Below are positions 63,360 to 64,000 of a stretch of 64,000 bases of DNA, one piece after another. The DNA lies in contig JAXIVH010000005.1 of assembly GCA_036785325.1 (NCBI GenBank), forward strand, positions 10,283,517-10,347,516. The letters are read 5' to 3'. Under the pieces are notes generated by a model. That model saw only the letters and a list, made by a program, of their open reading frames with translations, was not told the origin of the DNA and searched no databases. The position numbers and the translations under genes were made by a program. Source of the stretch: Urophycis tenuis (taxonomy: Eukaryota; Chordata; Actinopteri; Gadiformes; Phycidae). Each line of letters starts with the position of its first letter. Positions within the stretch are counted from its first letter, which is position 1.

Positions 63360-63722
63360 ATCACTGCTCTCTCCTCTGTGTGCTCTCTCCTCTGTGCTGC
63401 TCTCTCCTCTGTGTGCTCTCTCCTCTGTGCTGCTCTCTCCTCTGTGCTACTGTCTCTTCTGTGCTGCTCTCTCCTCTGTGCGTTCTATCCTGTGTGCTCT
63501 CTCCTCTGTGCTGCTGTCTCCTCCCCGCTGATCTGTGCTGCTCTCTCCTCTGTGTGCTCTCTCTGTGCTACTCTCTCCTCTGTGTGCTCTCTCCTCTGTG
63601 CTGCTCTCTCCTCTGTGCTGCTCTCTCCTCTGTGCTGCTCTCTCCGCTGTGCTGCTCTGTCCTCTGTGTGCTCTCTCCTCTGTGTGCTCTCTCCTCTGTG
63701 CTACTCTCTCCTCTGTGCTGCT
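63360..63722. repeat. 16-17 bp minisatellite, about 20 copies
   Basis: Units TGCTCTCTCCTCTGTG with GTGC or GCTGC endings (16 or 17 bp), giving leucine/cysteine/serine-rich frames. It runs directly into LINE coding sequence at 63722. Confidence 0.9.
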
Positions 63723-64000
63723 GGAGCTCAACGCGCAGAAGACAGTGGAGATGGTGGTGGACTTTAGGAGGAACGCAGCCCCACTCATTCCCATTATGCT
63801 GGGTGAAACCCCGGTTGCCTCCGTGGAGTCTTGCCGCTTTCTAGGCCTGACTCTCTCCCGGGACTTGAAGTGGGGGCCGAACATCACGGCCCTTCTGAAA
63901 AAGGCCCACACGAGGATGTTCTTCCTTCGGCAGCTTAAAAAATTTAGGCTGCCGAGGAGGATGATGACTCAGTTCTACACCGCCATCATTGAGTCCATCC
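63722..64000 (+). mobile_element. Rex1-like LINE fragment, cut by the window end
   Basis: The plus-strand frame reads LELNAQKTVEMVVDFRRN, CRFLGLTLSRDLKWG, LKKAHTRMFFLRQLKKF, FYTAIIES. This is the post-RT part of a Rex1-like LINE, homologous in position to the copy at 28450-29073 but only distantly similar. The reverse transcriptase core is absent on the left, replaced by the minisatellite. Confidence 0.8.

Overview
The window is nuclear DNA of a vertebrate, almost certainly a ray-finned (teleost) fish. The evidence is spliced genes with vertebrate exon structure, fish-type LINEs (L2/Maui-like and Rex1-like), tRNA-derived SINEs, hAT-type miniature elements, a small Ty3/Gypsy element, and very dense CA/GT and GA microsatellites with long mono-G/C tracts. 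Nothing is bacterial or plasmid-like, and most long open frames here are translations of simple repeats.

Three real genes are supported, all in the left 60%. (1) chrna3 (nicotinic acetylcholine receptor alpha3), minus strand: exons 1-3 at 2832-574, the rest off the left edge. (2) A nicotinic receptor beta subunit, best called chrnb4, minus strand: six exons from 13368 to 4887, complete, 524 residues. Its 3' end lies 2 kb upstream of chrna3 in the same orientation, the order of the vertebrate CHRNB4-CHRNA3 cluster. (3) ube2q2, a non-canonical E2 ubiquitin-conjugating enzyme, plus strand: thirteen coding exons from 30769 to 38145, complete, 374 residues, with a long 3' UTR to a poly(A) signal at 41088. 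It is divergent from chrnb4 across 17 kb of transposon-rich DNA. The two receptor genes encode subunits that co-assemble in ganglionic receptors; ube2q2 is functionally unrelated.

Layout: 1-2.8 kb chrna3; 2.8-4.9 kb chrna3 promoter, a SINE and a (CA)n that starts at the chrnb4 stop codon; 4.9-13.4 kb chrnb4, with an internally deleted Gypsy element in intron 1; 13.4-30.1 kb intergenic, with a hAT-like MITE, a LINE fragment inside a GA microsatellite, a SINE, a 3.6 kb nearly full-length L2 LINE, a second truncated LINE and a Rex1-like LINE; 30.1-41.1 kb ube2q2 with a CpG-rich promoter; 41.1-64 kb no recognisable gene, only microsatellites, minisatellites, a clean 525 bp hAT MITE with perfect 8 bp target duplication, LINE ends, and a few non-repetitive blocks that may be regulatory.

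I did not find a new biological system. The most notable observations are the two probable GC-AG introns in ube2q2, an overlapping upstream ORF at its start codon, a CpG-rich orphan island with a Kozak ATG and splice donor downstream of ube2q2, a (GU)n tract directly abutting the chrnb4 stop codon, a near-perfect 20 bp hairpin at 56.6 kb, and the SINE/LINE pair sharing a 3' tail.
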